From positions 1 to 35,452 of the forward strand of contig JBEKHI010000025.1 in assembly GCA_050012355.1 (NCBI GenBank): 35,452 bases of DNA, in the 5' to 3' direction. The position numbers were made by a program, and so were the translations under genes. Position 1 is the first letter of the stretch. Each line of letters opens with the position of its first letter. The DNA comes from JBEKHI01 sp050012355 (lineage in GTDB: Bacteria; Actinomycetota; Actinomycetes; Streptosporangiales; Streptosporangiaceae). Positions 1 through 8,457 of this stretch are shown here, in pieces. The notes below the pieces were generated by a model. That model did not search any database, was not told where the DNA came from, and was given only the letters and a program-made list of their open reading frames with translations.

Positions 1-1156
1 GCAGGGTCGCGACCGAGACGTGCGGCCAGCCGAGATTGATCACCGGACCGGTCCCGCCGCCCGCCGGGTGCAGGACGGTAAAGATGGGGAAGTTGAGCTG
101 GGTGAACTGCGCGTACTGCAGCTGCACGAACGCGGGACTGTTCGGCGGCTTGACTTGCTCGATCCAGAAGGTCGCGTAGACCAGTGCGCTCTGCGCGTTC
201 GGGCCTTCTGACGCGGCGCCAAGCAGGAACGGGGTGTTCCCCAGTGAGCCGTCGCCGTCGGTCAGGCTGACCGTCGTGGTTGGTCCGCTCGGCTCGTTCG
301 CCTTCTCAAGGAAGGTGACCTGCTTCTGGGTAACGATGTTCAGCGCGACCCCGCTGAACGTATAACCCTGCGCCAGCTGGCTCTTGATCACCGCCTGGAG
401 CACCGTCGCCGGGTCGTTCACGACTTGCTGCATCGGCACGCCGTTGATCGACGCGGGGAGGGTGGGGTCGGGTGGGTCGGTGTCGAACGGTGTGCGCGGG
501 TTGGCGAGCGAGTCAGCGACGTTGAGATCGTATTCCGCGAAGCCCGGACCGACGGCCGCCGCTGTCGCGGTAGCGCTCTCTGACGAGCCGGCCGCGTTGA
601 TCGCGGGGTTCCCCGTCGCGGGGATCGGGAACGGCGTGCTGTTGAAGGACGGGAATGCGGAGAACGCGTAGACCGACTGCGGGGTCTCCAGCGTCGGCGG
701 TCCGTTGAACGCCGACGCGATTCCCTCCGCCAGCAGCGAGGTGCCATGCGGGATGGACCCCAGGCGGAAGATGATCTGCTCACCGGGATCCGCCGTCTCC
801 GGTGGATAGGACGTCGGCGGCTGGGTCACCCATAGTCCCGGCTCAAAGTGCAGCGCTCCGCCGGTCGCGGCATCCTCTACGCGCTGCAGGTAGTCGAGCC
901 CGAACATCTCGATGTCGTCCTGGCCGAAGCCTCGGTTCGGAATGGGGGAGCCGATCGGCGTGATCGTGAGGGTCTCCCGTGTCTGGTTAAGCTGCAGATA
1001 GGTGTTGGCATCGTCGTGGAAGTCGGGTCTGGCGATCAGATTAAACCCGGTGCCTTCCCAGGTGCCGATCAGGTTAGCGAGGAGCCCAAGTTGCTGCTGC
1101 ACGGTAGTAGCGTCGGCCGAAAAGCGAGTTGACGCGATTCTCGGGATTGTTGTCAT
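1..1156 (-). CDS. Heme-binding-like beta-barrel protein, C-terminus beyond the window
   Basis: The open frame starts at ATG 1156 and stays open to the left edge, giving about 385 visible residues. A GGGAGG sequence lies about 12 nt before the ATG. The N-terminal part contains LLANLIGTWEGTGFN, resembling the first strand (GxWxGxG) of nitrobindin/THAP4-type heme-binding barrels, followed by IPNRGFGQDDIEMFGLDYLQ and LHFEPGLWV. No signal peptide or membrane segment is seen. I recall actinobacterial proteins of this pattern labelled 'heme-binding protein', but heme binding is inferred from family resemblance only. The gene stands alone, with a long non-coding region upstream. The reading frame is well supported and the function weakly. 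Confidence 0.6.
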   Translation of the reverse strand, partial: MTTIPRIASTRFSADATTVQQQLGLLANLIGTWEGTGFNLIARPDFHDDANTYLQLNQTRETLTITPIGSPIPNRGFGQDDIEMFGLDYLQRVEDAATGGALHFEPGLWVTQPPTSYPPETADPGEQIIFRLGSIPHGTSLLAEGIASAFNGPPTLETPQSVYAFSAFPSFNSTPFPIPATGNPAINAAGSSESATATAAAVGPGFAEYDLNVADSLANPRTPFDTDPPDPTLPASINGVPMQQVVNDPATVLQAVIKSQLAQGYTFSGVALNIVTQKQVTFLEKANEPSGPTTTVSLTDGDGSLGNTPFLLGAASEGPNAQSALVYATFWIEQVKPPNSPAFVQLQYAQFTQLNFPIFTVLHPAGGGTGPVINLGWPHVSVATL

Positions 1157-1314
1157 GAAGCCCCTGTGCCTCCCGTTTCGGGCGAGACAATCATGATGGT
1201 TGCCCCGCCATGGCATGATTTCCCGTTGCTGAGTCTGCGTCCCGTAATAGCGGCACGTCAAGAGTTCTCTCAAAAATGCGAAAGACTCGCAATTGCGTGA
1301 CAAGCGATACGCGT

Positions 1315-1327
1315 GGGAACGTTTCCC
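1315..1327. promoter_or_regulatory. LacI-operator-like palindrome
   Basis: GGGAACGTTTCCC has arms GGGAA/TTCCC around a 3-nt centre. It resembles LacI-family operators of actinobacteria, but no lacI-type gene is adjacent; the one in this window is 5 kb away. It lies about 160 bp upstream of the heme-binding-like gene. It could equally be a site for another regulator. Confidence 0.35.
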
Positions 1328-1365
1328 TTTCAAGAAGTCCGGGGTTTAGTTATTTGTTTTTCGGA

Positions 1366-1386
1366 ACTAACATAACTGCTGTTAGT
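1366..1386. promoter_or_regulatory. Perfect 7-bp inverted repeat, candidate operator
   Basis: ACTAACA (1366-1372) and TGTTAGT (1380-1386) form a perfect inverted repeat with a 7-nt spacer, 21 bp overall, a typical footprint for a dimeric repressor such as a TetR- or MarR-type protein. It lies in the AT-rich part of the gap, about 210 bp before the heme-binding-like gene. The cognate regulator is not identifiable here. Confidence 0.4.
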
Positions 1387-1844
1387 ATTTCCTGATCAGT
1401 CATTGTGTGAGGACGTTTCAGCAGCTCAGGCGGCTATGGCTTGACGTGCGGGCGAGGGGGCCTCGTTGACTTTCGGCCCCGCGTGACCGGGGGCAAATTA
1501 TCGCACGAGTGGCTGTACTGGCTCATTAAGTATTGTTTGCGATAAAACTGCGTGAGATCCGTGAAAAAGATAGTATGCCGTGACATGGCGGCCACCAATC
1601 AGTTTCCGGCATACAGGCTCGGGCGGTCCGAATCGGCGCCCCTAGTCTTGTCGTCGCGAGAATGTCCCATTCGCGCGACCCGGGAGCTTCGTAAAGCGGG
1701 CAAAGCGGCCGGGCCGCAGGCTCATCGGCTAGGCGGGATGGGTATGTGCGAGCAAGCCGACGCCGAGCAGGCGCTCGGTCTCCTGACCGGAGGCCTGGCA
1801 GGCTACGGCGTCAGGCCACCAGCTGCCGTGCCCGGTGTGCTCGG

Positions 1845-1907
1845 CAGCCCCATCGATGGGCCATCGATAGCGGAATAACGCCATCGATGGCCCATCGCTG
1901 GGGGCTG
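1845..1907. repeat. Palindromic intergenic repeat family 1, copy A
   Basis: Left arm 1845-1872, 6-nt loop GAATAA, right arm 1879-1907. The arms pair over about 28 bp with few mismatches, and both contain the core CGATGGGCCATCG or a close variant, which is itself nearly palindromic. The same unit recurs at 18722-18787, 23828-23883 and 29404-29455. Copy A lies about 105 bp after the MFS stop codon and directly abuts a hydrolase remnant. It could fold as a terminator-like hairpin or be a small mobile palindrome (REP/MITE-like). Confidence 0.8.
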
Positions 1908-1909
1908 GT

Positions 1910-2062
1910 GCGACGGACGGCGGGACGTCGCTGCGGGCGGCGGCGCGGCTGGCGATCCTCCCTGGGCAGATCCACACCGACGTGCTGACCTCGTCCGAGC
2001 TGGCCCAGGCCGTCAACCGGTTTCTTGCCGAACCGACTCTGGTTCCGTCAAGCTTGGAGTGA
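1910..2062 (+). pseudogene. C-terminal remnant of an alpha/beta-hydrolase-like protein
   Basis: Read on the plus strand to TGA 2060-2062, this stretch gives about 50 residues including ARLAILPGQIHTDVLTS and ELAQAVNRFLAEP. These resemble the last strand, catalytic-His region (GxxH) and final helix of alpha/beta-hydrolase-fold enzymes. No upstream part of such a gene exists: the frame enters palindromic repeat copy A and then meaningless sequence. Its 3' end overlaps the antisense 3' end of the MFS gene. It is probably a decayed gene truncated at the repeat; chance similarity is possible because the piece is short. Confidence 0.4.
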
Positions 2063-3272
2063 CCGCCAGGTAACGCCGGAAGCCTGGCAGCGCTCGTGCC
2101 AGGGCCACCGCGCCCACGATGCACGCGACGCCGCCCGACACGACCGCGAACGTGTCGCCGAACGCGGCCGCCACCGCGCCGGACTCCAGGTCGCCGAGCC
2201 GGGGGCCGCCGGTGACGACCGCGACCTGCACGCCCATCAGCCGTCCGCGGAAGCCATCCCCGGCGGAATGCTGGATGATCGTGTTGCGGAACACTGCTGA
2301 GATCACGTCCGCCCAGCCCGCCACCGCCAGCAGGATCATGGCGCCCGGGAGCCAGCGGACCAAGCCGAATCCGGTGATGGCGGCGCCCCACACCAGCACC
2401 GCGATGATCACAGCGAGCCCCTGGCGACGCACCCGTCCCACCCATCCAGTAGTCACCGCGCCGAGCAACGCGCCGACGCCGGGCGCCGAGTACAGCAGGC
2501 CGACCGTCGTGGCGCCGCCCAGCGCGGTCCCGAGCGCGGGGAACAGCGCCCGCGGCATGCCGAACACCATCGCGTTCAGGTCGATCAGGTAGGCCCCCTG
2601 GATGCCTTGCTTCCCGCGCAGATACTTGAATCCATCCAGGACAGAACGCAGGCTGGCGGCTTTCACCCCGGCATGCGCGGGCGGCTGCGGGCTGATCAGG
2701 AATACGGCGGCCAGCGACGCGACGAAGCTGGCGACGTCCAGCCAGTAGACGAAACGCACCCCGGCGCCGGCCAGCAGCAGCCCCGCCACCGTCGGACCGA
2801 CGATGGTCCCGAGCTGGAACGTCGCCTGGAACAGCGCGGCGGAAGCGGTCACCTTGTCCAGCCCCACCAGCCGGGGCACCATCGCGTTCCTGGCCGAGTT
2901 GTCCACGCCGGAGAATCCGGCCTGGATGGCGGAGCACACGAAGAGCGGCCATAGCGAGGCACCCATATCCGTGTTCAGCGCCAGGCCGACGCTGCACAGC
3001 AGCATGAGTGATTCCACCAGTAGCACCAGCTTGCGCCGGTCCACCGCGTCGATCAGCGCACCGCCGAACAGCGCGGCGGCGATCAGCGGGAACAGCTGAG
3101 CCATCGAGACCAGGCCGACGAACAGTGACGAGTGAGTGAGCAGGTACGTCTGGTAAGGAACGGCGACCGTGGTTAGCTGGTTACCAAGCGTTGAGATGAG
3201 CTGACCGATGTAGAAAGTCCGGAAATCACGGGAGTCGCGCAACGGCGACAGGTCCATGAGAATACGGTTCAC
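2013..3272 (-). CDS. MFS transporter (EntS/MFS_3-type exporter)
   Basis: A 419-residue polytopic membrane protein with about 12 hydrophobic segments. The N-terminus reads LRDSRDFRTFYIGQLISTLGNQLTTVAVPYQTY as two consecutive stretches, and the loop after TM2 has GGALIDAVDRRK, the MFS A-motif equivalent (GxxxDxxxRR). The pattern matches the MFS_3 family, which includes the enterobactin exporter EntS. The substrate is unknown. Its start lies 30 bp after the stop of the acyl-CoA ligase gene, so the two are probably co-transcribed; export of a ligase-derived acyl product is possible but not shown. The last residues overlap the antisense hydrolase remnant. Confidence 0.85.
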   Translation of the reverse strand: MNRILMDLSPLRDSRDFRTFYIGQLISTLGNQLTTVAVPYQTYLLTHSSLFVGLVSMAQLFPLIAAALFGGALIDAVDRRKLVLLVESLMLLCSVGLALNTDMGASLWPLFVCSAIQAGFSGVDNSARNAMVPRLVGLDKVTASAALFQATFQLGTIVGPTVAGLLLAGAGVRFVYWLDVASFVASLAAVFLISPQPPAHAGVKAASLRSVLDGFKYLRGKQGIQGAYLIDLNAMVFGMPRALFPALGTALGGATTVGLLYSAPGVGALLGAVTTGWVGRVRRQGLAVIIAVLVWGAAITGFGLVRWLPGAMILLAVAGWADVISAVFRNTIIQHSAGDGFRGRLMGVQVAVVTGGPRLGDLESGAVAAAFGDTFAVVSGGVACIVGAVALARALPGFRRYLAVTPSLTEPESVRQETG

Positions 3273-3302
3273 GTGGCATCATCAGTCACATCGCTAGCGT
3301 AT

Positions 3303-4763
3303 CTAACGATTCGCCAGGCCCCTGAGCTGCTTGCGGTCCAGCTTGCCCACGCTGGTCAGCGGCAACGCGGGCAGGATACGAACCTCCCGAGGGTACTTAT
3401 GAGCCCCCAGCAAACCCCGGGCATGTGCCACCAGATCAGCTTCCGAGACCGAGCCGCGCACCGCCACGAACGCCACGATCTCCTCGCCGAGTCGCTCGTC
3501 CGGCCGGCCGACCACGCCCGCCGCCGTCACCGCCGGGTGCTCAAGCAGCGCGTTCTCCACGTCGACCGGGTACACGTTGAACCCGCCGCGGATGATCAGG
3601 TCCTTCTTCCGGTCGACGATATAGAGGTACCCGTCGGCGTCCAGCCGCCCGATGTCCCCGGTGTGCAGCCACCCGTCGGCGTCGACCGCGTTAGAATCCG
3701 AGCGCCAGTACGCCGACATCACGCCGGGGGAGCGGGCGCAGATCTCCCCGTCCTCTCCGGTCGGTCGCTCCGAGCCATCATCACCGCGGATCGACACCGA
3801 GCAGCCGGGCACCGGGAGGCCCACGCTGCCGGCCCGCCGTCGGCCATGCGGGTTGACCGAGATCGTCGCGCCGGATTCGGTGCAGCCGTAACCCTCGTAG
3901 ACCAGCGTGCCGGGCAGCCGCGACTCGAAGGTCATCCGGAGCTCCGGCGCCAGTGGCGCGCCGCCGCACGTCACCGCGGCCAGGGCGGACAGATCGTGAT
4001 CTTCCAACGGTGACCCGAGCAGCATCTGCATCATCGACGGCACCAGCGAACCGACCTGCACCCGGTGCCGTTCCGCCAGTTCCAGCCAGGCGGTCGGCTC
4101 GAACCGGCTCATCAGCACCAGTCGCCCCGGTGTGTCGCGGAACATGCCCGCGGTCAGCACTCCGAGCCCGAACACGTGCGACAGCGGGACCGGCAGCAAC
4201 TGCCTGGTCAGGTCGCCGCTAACCGCCGTCCGGACCGCGCGGCCGCACCACGCCATGTTCTCGTGGGTAAGCGGCACGCCCTTGGAACGCCCGGTTGTGC
4301 CGCCGGTGTAGAGCAACGCCGCCAGGTCGGAACCGTCTCGGTCGGTGATCGGTACCGGGGCACCGGTCTCCAGCTCGGCCTCGGTCACCACGAACGGCGG
4401 AGCCGGCAGCTCACTGATCGATGAGCGCACCTTCGGCAGGAACTCCTCGGACGCGACGACCCCCACCGCGCCGGAGTCGGTGATCGCGTGCCGCAGCTCG
4501 GCCTCGGTCAGCAGGAACAGCAGCGGCGTGATCGCCGCGCCCGCCCGCCACGCCGCCTGATAGACGACGAACACCTCCGGGCAGTTGGCCATCAGGACCA
4601 CCAGCCGGTCACCCGGCTTGAGCCCGCGCTCCACCAGCCCGCCCGCGACCCGCGCCGCCCGAGACGCTATCTCGCCGCTGGTGTGCCAGCGATCGCCGGA
4701 AAAGACCCAGTCGTAGTCGCCGTGCCGCTCGAGTGCCAGTTCCGCGTGCCGCGCCAGGTTCAT
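3303..4763 (-). CDS. Class I adenylate-forming enzyme, acyl-CoA synthetase-like
   Basis: 486 residues with the ANL-superfamily motifs in order: LLYTGGTTGRSKGVPLTH (A3, about residues 150-167), YGCTESGAT (A5), WLHTGDIG (A7), DRKKDLIIRGGFNVYP (hinge, A8) and SVGKLDRK near the C-terminus with the catalytic lysine. These activate a carboxylic acid as acyl-AMP and transfer it to CoA. At under 490 residues it matches short medium/long-chain fatty acyl or aryl-CoA ligases; the acid is not predictable. It lies 36 bp downstream of the methyltransferase gene and 30 bp upstream of the MFS gene, suggesting a three-gene operon. Confidence 0.88.
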   Translation of the reverse strand: MNLARHAELALERHGDYDWVFSGDRWHTSGEIASRAARVAGGLVERGLKPGDRLVVLMANCPEVFVVYQAAWRAGAAITPLLFLLTEAELRHAITDSGAVGVVASEEFLPKVRSSISELPAPPFVVTEAELETGAPVPITDRDGSDLAALLYTGGTTGRSKGVPLTHENMAWCGRAVRTAVSGDLTRQLLPVPLSHVFGLGVLTAGMFRDTPGRLVLMSRFEPTAWLELAERHRVQVGSLVPSMMQMLLGSPLEDHDLSALAAVTCGGAPLAPELRMTFESRLPGTLVYEGYGCTESGATISVNPHGRRRAGSVGLPVPGCSVSIRGDDGSERPTGEDGEICARSPGVMSAYWRSDSNAVDADGWLHTGDIGRLDADGYLYIVDRKKDLIIRGGFNVYPVDVENALLEHPAVTAAGVVGRPDERLGEEIVAFVAVRGSVSEADLVAHARGLLGAHKYPREVRILPALPLTSVGKLDRKQLRGLANR

Positions 4764-4799
4764 GCCTCACATGATCCGCCCGGCTAGCGCCAAAGCAAC

Positions 4800-5627
4800 C
4801 TAAGGCTTGCGCCCGACACCGCCCCACAACGAGACCGAGCCCTCCGGGGCCGGCTCGGCGGGACGCCATTCGGGAATCGGCACCAGCCCCGGCGGCACCA
4901 GTTCCAGTCCATCGAAGAAGCGGGCAACCTGAGCCCGGTCACGCGGCGTCGACTGGTCGGGGGAGCGCTGGTTGTACCTGCGAATCGACTCGGCCAGCTC
5001 CTCGGAGTTGATGTCGGCCGCCGCGTGCGAGATCACCAGGTGACTGCCGGGCGGCAGCGAGGCCATCAGCCGCGAGACGATCCCGTACGGGTCATCGGAG
5101 TCCGGGATGTAATGCAGGATGGCGAGCAGCATGACCGCGACTGGCTTACTGAAATCGAGGAAACCGGCGGCCTCGCGCAGGATCTCCTCGACGTTGTGCA
5201 GGTCTTGGTGCAGGTACGAGGTGGACCCGCTGGGAGCGCTGCGGAGCAACGCCCGGGCATGGGCGAGGACCATGGGGTCGTTGTCGACGTAAACGACCTT
5301 GGACTCCGGGGCGGCCGCCTGGGCGGCCTCGTGGGTGTTGCTCGCGGACGGGATGCCGGTGCCGATGTCGAGAAACTGCCTGATGCCCGCTTCGTCGGAA
5401 AGGTAGCGAACGGTACGGCCGAGGAACGCGCGGTTGGCGCGCACCGCGACGACGATGTCCGGATACGCCTGAACCATCTGCTCGCTGGCTTCCCGGTCGG
5501 CAGCGAAGTTGTCCTTGCCGCCAAGCAGGTGGTCATACACGCGCGCGGGATGCGCCACGCTGGTGTCGAGGCCGCCGGCCAGGCTCCCATCGTCCTCGGG
5601 AACCAGGCTCTGTGACAGCTCAGACAT
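4800..5627 (-). CDS. S-adenosyl-L-methionine methyltransferase, PF04672 (DUF574) type
   Basis: 275 residues from ATG 5627, chosen because GGAGGT lies about 6 nt upstream; an in-frame start at 5660 lacks this. The signature PARVYDHLLGGKDNFAADRE spans about residues 27-46, and FLDIGTGIPSASNTHE about 85-100 is the SAM-binding motif I. VVYVDNDPMVLAHARALL follows as motif II. This family is abundant in actinomycetes and mostly of unknown substrate, although members occur in biosynthetic clusters. It is the first gene of a probable operon with the acyl-CoA ligase and MFS transporter. Confidence 0.9.
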   Translation of the reverse strand: MSELSQSLVPEDDGSLAGGLDTSVAHPARVYDHLLGGKDNFAADREASEQMVQAYPDIVVAVRANRAFLGRTVRYLSDEAGIRQFLDIGTGIPSASNTHEAAQAAAPESKVVYVDNDPMVLAHARALLRSAPSGSTSYLHQDLHNVEEILREAAGFLDFSKPVAVMLLAILHYIPDSDDPYGIVSRLMASLPPGSHLVISHAAADINSEELAESIRRYNQRSPDQSTPRDRAQVARFFDGLELVPPGLVPIPEWRPAEPAPEGSVSLWGGVGRKP

Positions 5628-5820
5628 CAGGCGACCTCCAGTTCGGCAAATGGCGCGCATCTGAGCATATCGGCCTGTCGGCGGCCCTGCCCGGTCACGC
5701 CTACGTTAAGTGAGCCCTAACAAAATCCTTACCCAGTGTGCGATCACTGTTATTCATGGTGGCCAGAGTGTCATTCTCTGCGTGAGACGACAACTCGTGC
5801 GTTGATTGGCGGCGACCGTG

Positions 5821-6570
5821 ATGGGTGCGTTGCGCAGACCGGGTAGTAAGCACGGTGAGCGCGGGGCGCGGCGGCAGCGTGCGCGGAACGACACGCTGGT
5901 ACTGCTGGACCAAGAGGCTTCGCGGGTGGTGGGCGGGAGTCCCGAACCGTGGACCGAACCACGGCACGGCCGGCAGGGGGGATTCCGCCGCAAGCGTGAG
6001 GCCAGCGTCATAGCGGTCGCGGTGGTGGCGATGCTGGTGGGCGCGGGAGTGGTGCTGCTGCGTCCGCATGCCGCGCCAGCCAGTCAGTCCCTCCCGATCC
6101 TCGGCTCGGTTCCCTCCTCGTACCAGAAGTCCAGCCCGACGACGCCATCTCCCTCGCCGACGACGGCTCATCCGCGTCACCCGCGCGCGAGCGCCAGCCC
6201 GGCGATGGCCCAGCCGGCGCCGTCGCGGACCACGACGACGGAGGCACCGCCGCCCACTGTCGTCGTGACGTACCGGATCATTCAGGAGTGGTACGGCGGT
6301 TTCAAGGCCGAGGTCGAAGTGGTCAACAACACCTCGGAGCCAATTTCGGACTGGCAGATGGCGGTGGCGCTGGAGCACGACACGTTCACCGCGTGGTGGA
6401 ACGCGGCCGGTTTCATGAGCAATGGCATCCTGGTGCTCTCCCAGCCTTGGTGGCAGGGCCCGATCGCGGCCGACGGCGGGACATTGCAGGTGTTCTTCGT
6501 CGTCAGCGGCTTCCAGACCATCCCCAACGACTGTGGTTTTCAGACCTACACCTGCACGATCGGGTCCTAG
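5821..6570 (+). CDS. Membrane-anchored CBM2-domain protein (paralogue 1)
   Basis: 249 residues from ATG 5821; GTG 5818 or TTG 5806 are also possible and no start has a strong ribosome site. The order is an Arg-rich cytoplasmic segment (1-60), one transmembrane helix (about 62-80), a Pro/Ser/Thr linker (90-145) and a C-terminal CBM2-like carbohydrate-binding module (147-246) with FKAEVEVVNN, DWQMAVAL, WWNAAG and two Cys (238, 245). There is no catalytic domain. The predicted topology is N-in/C-out, displaying the CBM on the cell surface. Paralogues lie at 24130-24966 and 28692-29378. Its TAG stop overlaps that of the convergent lacI-type gene in a shared CTAG. Confidence 0.75.
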   Translation: MGALRRPGSKHGERGARRQRARNDTLVLLDQEASRVVGGSPEPWTEPRHGRQGGFRRKREASVIAVAVVAMLVGAGVVLLRPHAAPASQSLPILGSVPSSYQKSSPTTPSPSPTTAHPRHPRASASPAMAQPAPSRTTTTEAPPPTVVVTYRIIQEWYGGFKAEVEVVNNTSEPISDWQMAVALEHDTFTAWWNAAGFMSNGILVLSQPWWQGPIAADGGTLQVFFVVSGFQTIPNDCGFQTYTCTIGS

Positions 6571-7562
6571 GCGCTCTCCCGGATCACCAATTCGGTGGGC
6601 AGGATGACCGCGGCGCGCGGCTCGCCGTCGATGATGCCCAGCAGCAGCCGTACCATCTCGGCGGCGGCGCGTTTCAGCGGCTGGCGCATGGTGGTCAGCG
6701 CTGGCCGGGCGGCGATCGCCGCCGAGGAGTCGTCGAACCCGCCGACCGCGACATCCTCCGGCACCCGCCGTCCGGCCCGGCGCAGCGTGGCCAGCGCGCC
6801 AAGCGCCATCACGTCCGACGCCACGAACACCGCGTCCAGGTCAGGCGCCCGTTCCAGCAGCTCCGTCATCGCTCGCTCGCCGGATTCCTGGGTGTAGTCG
6901 CCTTCTGCCACCAGGTCGGTTCTGGCTACGTCGCGGTACCCCAGTAGCCGCTGCTGCCCGCCGGAGGTGTCCAGCGGCCCGGTGATGGTGGCGATCCGGG
7001 TCCGCCCGTGATCCCGCAGGTAGGACACCATCTGCCGGGCCCCGTCCCGGTCGTCGGCCGCGACGTACGCGAGCATCGACTCGCGGCCGAGCGGCACCCC
7101 GATGGCCACCAGCGGCACGCCGGACGACTGAAGCTGGTCGACGATCGGGTCCCCGGCGTGCGCCGAGACCAGCAGCGCGCCATCCACGTGACCGGCGGCG
7201 ACGAACCTGGTGACCCGCAGCCGCTCATCGGCCGAGGACGCGATGCAGACGAACAGCCCGATGTCGTGCTCGGCGAGCGCCTGGGTGCTGCCGCGCAGCA
7301 GCACCGAGAAGTTCGGGTCGGCGAACAGTCGTTCGTGCGGTTCGGACAGCACGAATGCCACCGATCCAGAACGCTGCGTCACCAGCGACCGGGCATGGTG
7401 ATTCACCACGTACCCAGTTCGCTGGATCGCGTTGTTAACTGACTCGAGCGCCGACTGTGACACGTAGTGACCGCCGTTGAGCACCCGCGAGACGGTGCCG
7501 CGTGACACTCCCGCCACCGCGGCCACGTCCTCGATCGTCGGCCGTTTCCGGTTCATCCCCAC
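6567..7562 (-). CDS. LacI-family transcriptional regulator of the galactan locus
   Basis: 331 residues from GTG 7562 (ATG 7556 is equally plausible). The N-terminal helix-turn-helix TIEDVAAVAGVSRGTVSRVL and hinge are classical for LacI, followed by a periplasmic-binding-protein-like effector domain with VFVASDVMALGAL and VAVGGFDDS. As last gene of the importer operon it probably represses the operon and the divergent GH42 gene, released by a galactose-containing oligosaccharide (inference). Two candidate operators lie at 10782-10796 and 10861-10875. Confidence 0.92.
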   Translation of the reverse strand: MGMNRKRPTIEDVAAVAGVSRGTVSRVLNGGHYVSQSALESVNNAIQRTGYVVNHHARSLVTQRSGSVAFVLSEPHERLFADPNFSVLLRGSTQALAEHDIGLFVCIASSADERLRVTRFVAAGHVDGALLVSAHAGDPIVDQLQSSGVPLVAIGVPLGRESMLAYVAADDRDGARQMVSYLRDHGRTRIATITGPLDTSGGQQRLLGYRDVARTDLVAEGDYTQESGERAMTELLERAPDLDAVFVASDVMALGALATLRRAGRRVPEDVAVGGFDDSSAAIAARPALTTMRQPLKRAAAEMVRLLLGIIDGEPRAAVILPTELVIRESA

Positions 7563-7572
7563 GCCACCATGT

Positions 7573-8457
7573 TTACTGCTTGACCGCCCCGGACGCGATA
7601 TCGGCTCGCCAGTATCGCTGCAGCGCGAGGAACAAGATGATCAGCGGGACTATTGAGAGCAGTGCGCCGGTCACGACGAGACTGTACAGCGCCGGCTGGT
7701 ACGAGCCGCGGTTCAGCAGCGTGTAGAGCCCCACGGTGATCGGGAACTTGTCCTCGTTGCTGAGCATGATGAACGGCAGCAGGAAGTTGTTCCAGATCGC
7801 CACGAACTGGAACAGGAAGATCGTCACCAGGCCCGGCACCATCATCGGCACCGCGATGCTGGCGAAGATCCGTCCCTCCCGGCCGCCGTCGACCCGCGCC
7901 GACTCCAGCACCTCGTCCGGTACCGCGGCCATCGCGTAAACCCGTGCCAGGTAGATGCCGTACGGTGAGATGACCGAGGGCAGCAGCACCGACCAGTACG
8001 AATCGACCAGCCCGATCTTGGCGAACATCAGGTACTGCGGTATCGCCAGCACCACCGGTGGAACCAGGATGCCGGCCAGCAGCAGGTTGAAGATGAACGA
8101 CCGGCCGCGGAACCGGAACTTGGCCAGCGCGTACCCGGCCATCGCGGACAGCCCCATGGAGATCAGCGCGCCGCCGCCCGCGTAGATGACCGTGCTCAGC
8201 GCCCAGTCCCAGAACACGCCGCCCGCGTAGGACGACAGCGCGCTGATGTTGGACAGCAGTGCCCCGTCCGGCGCGAACGTGAACGTGTTGAACAGCTGCT
8301 CGTTGTTCTTGGTGGCCGCGATCAGCACCCACACCACGGGCAGCAGCGCGTACAGCGCGCCGAGCACCAGCACCACCGTAGGCAGTACCGGTATTCTTTT
8401 TCTGACCATAACGACGGGCTCAGTCTCGACGGCACCCGCCGTCCGGGTGAGGATCAC
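7573..8457 (-). CDS. ABC sugar transporter permease, MalG type (CUT1)
   Basis: 294 residues, about six transmembrane segments, and the cytoplasmic EAA loop ESARVDGGREGRIFASIAVP that contacts the ATPase. Its ATG overlaps the stop of the upstream permease gene by 4 bp (ATGA), indicating translational coupling. It is the second of two inner-membrane subunits of a CUT1 importer. No cognate ATPase gene is present, as is usual in actinobacteria, where a shared MsiK-type ATPase energises several such importers. Confidence 0.92.
   Translation of the reverse strand: MILTRTAGAVETEPVVMVRKRIPVLPTVVLVLGALYALLPVVWVLIAATKNNEQLFNTFTFAPDGALLSNISALSSYAGGVFWDWALSTVIYAGGGALISMGLSAMAGYALAKFRFRGRSFIFNLLLAGILVPPVVLAIPQYLMFAKIGLVDSYWSVLLPSVISPYGIYLARVYAMAAVPDEVLESARVDGGREGRIFASIAVPMMVPGLVTIFLFQFVAIWNNFLLPFIMLSNEDKFPITVGLYTLLNRGSYQPALYSLVVTGALLSIVPLIILFLALQRYWRADIASGAVKQ

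Larger units (their letters stand above)
1157..1844. other. Non-coding region, relatively AT-rich, rich in palindromes
   Basis: No convincing gene is present; the small open frames here have no recognisable protein character. It carries several inverted repeats: CGCAATTGCG at 1288-1297, GGGAACGTTTCCC at 1315-1327, ACTAACA/TGTTAGT at 1366-1386, and TTATCGCA (1498-1505) paired with TGCGATAA (1538-1545). It is visibly more AT-rich than its surroundings, as expected for a regulatory region upstream of the heme-binding-like gene. Confidence 0.6.

Noticed and set aside
1729..2997. Long minus-strand open frame of about 420 codons
   Set aside because: It is an out-of-frame shadow of the MFS transporter gene; its translation is Arg/Gly-rich with no membrane pattern, while the 2013-3272 frame is clearly an MFS protein.
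5701..6378. Minus-strand frame opposite CBM2 paralogue 1
   Set aside because: Arg/His-rich antisense shadow; the plus-strand frame has a clear TM-linker-CBM2 architecture shared with two paralogues.
8400..8420. Third copy of the ABC-flanking motif (CGTCGTTATGGTCA on the minus strand)
   Set aside because: It lies within permease coding sequence with only 14 bases matching and no flanking similarity; chance is a sufficient explanation.
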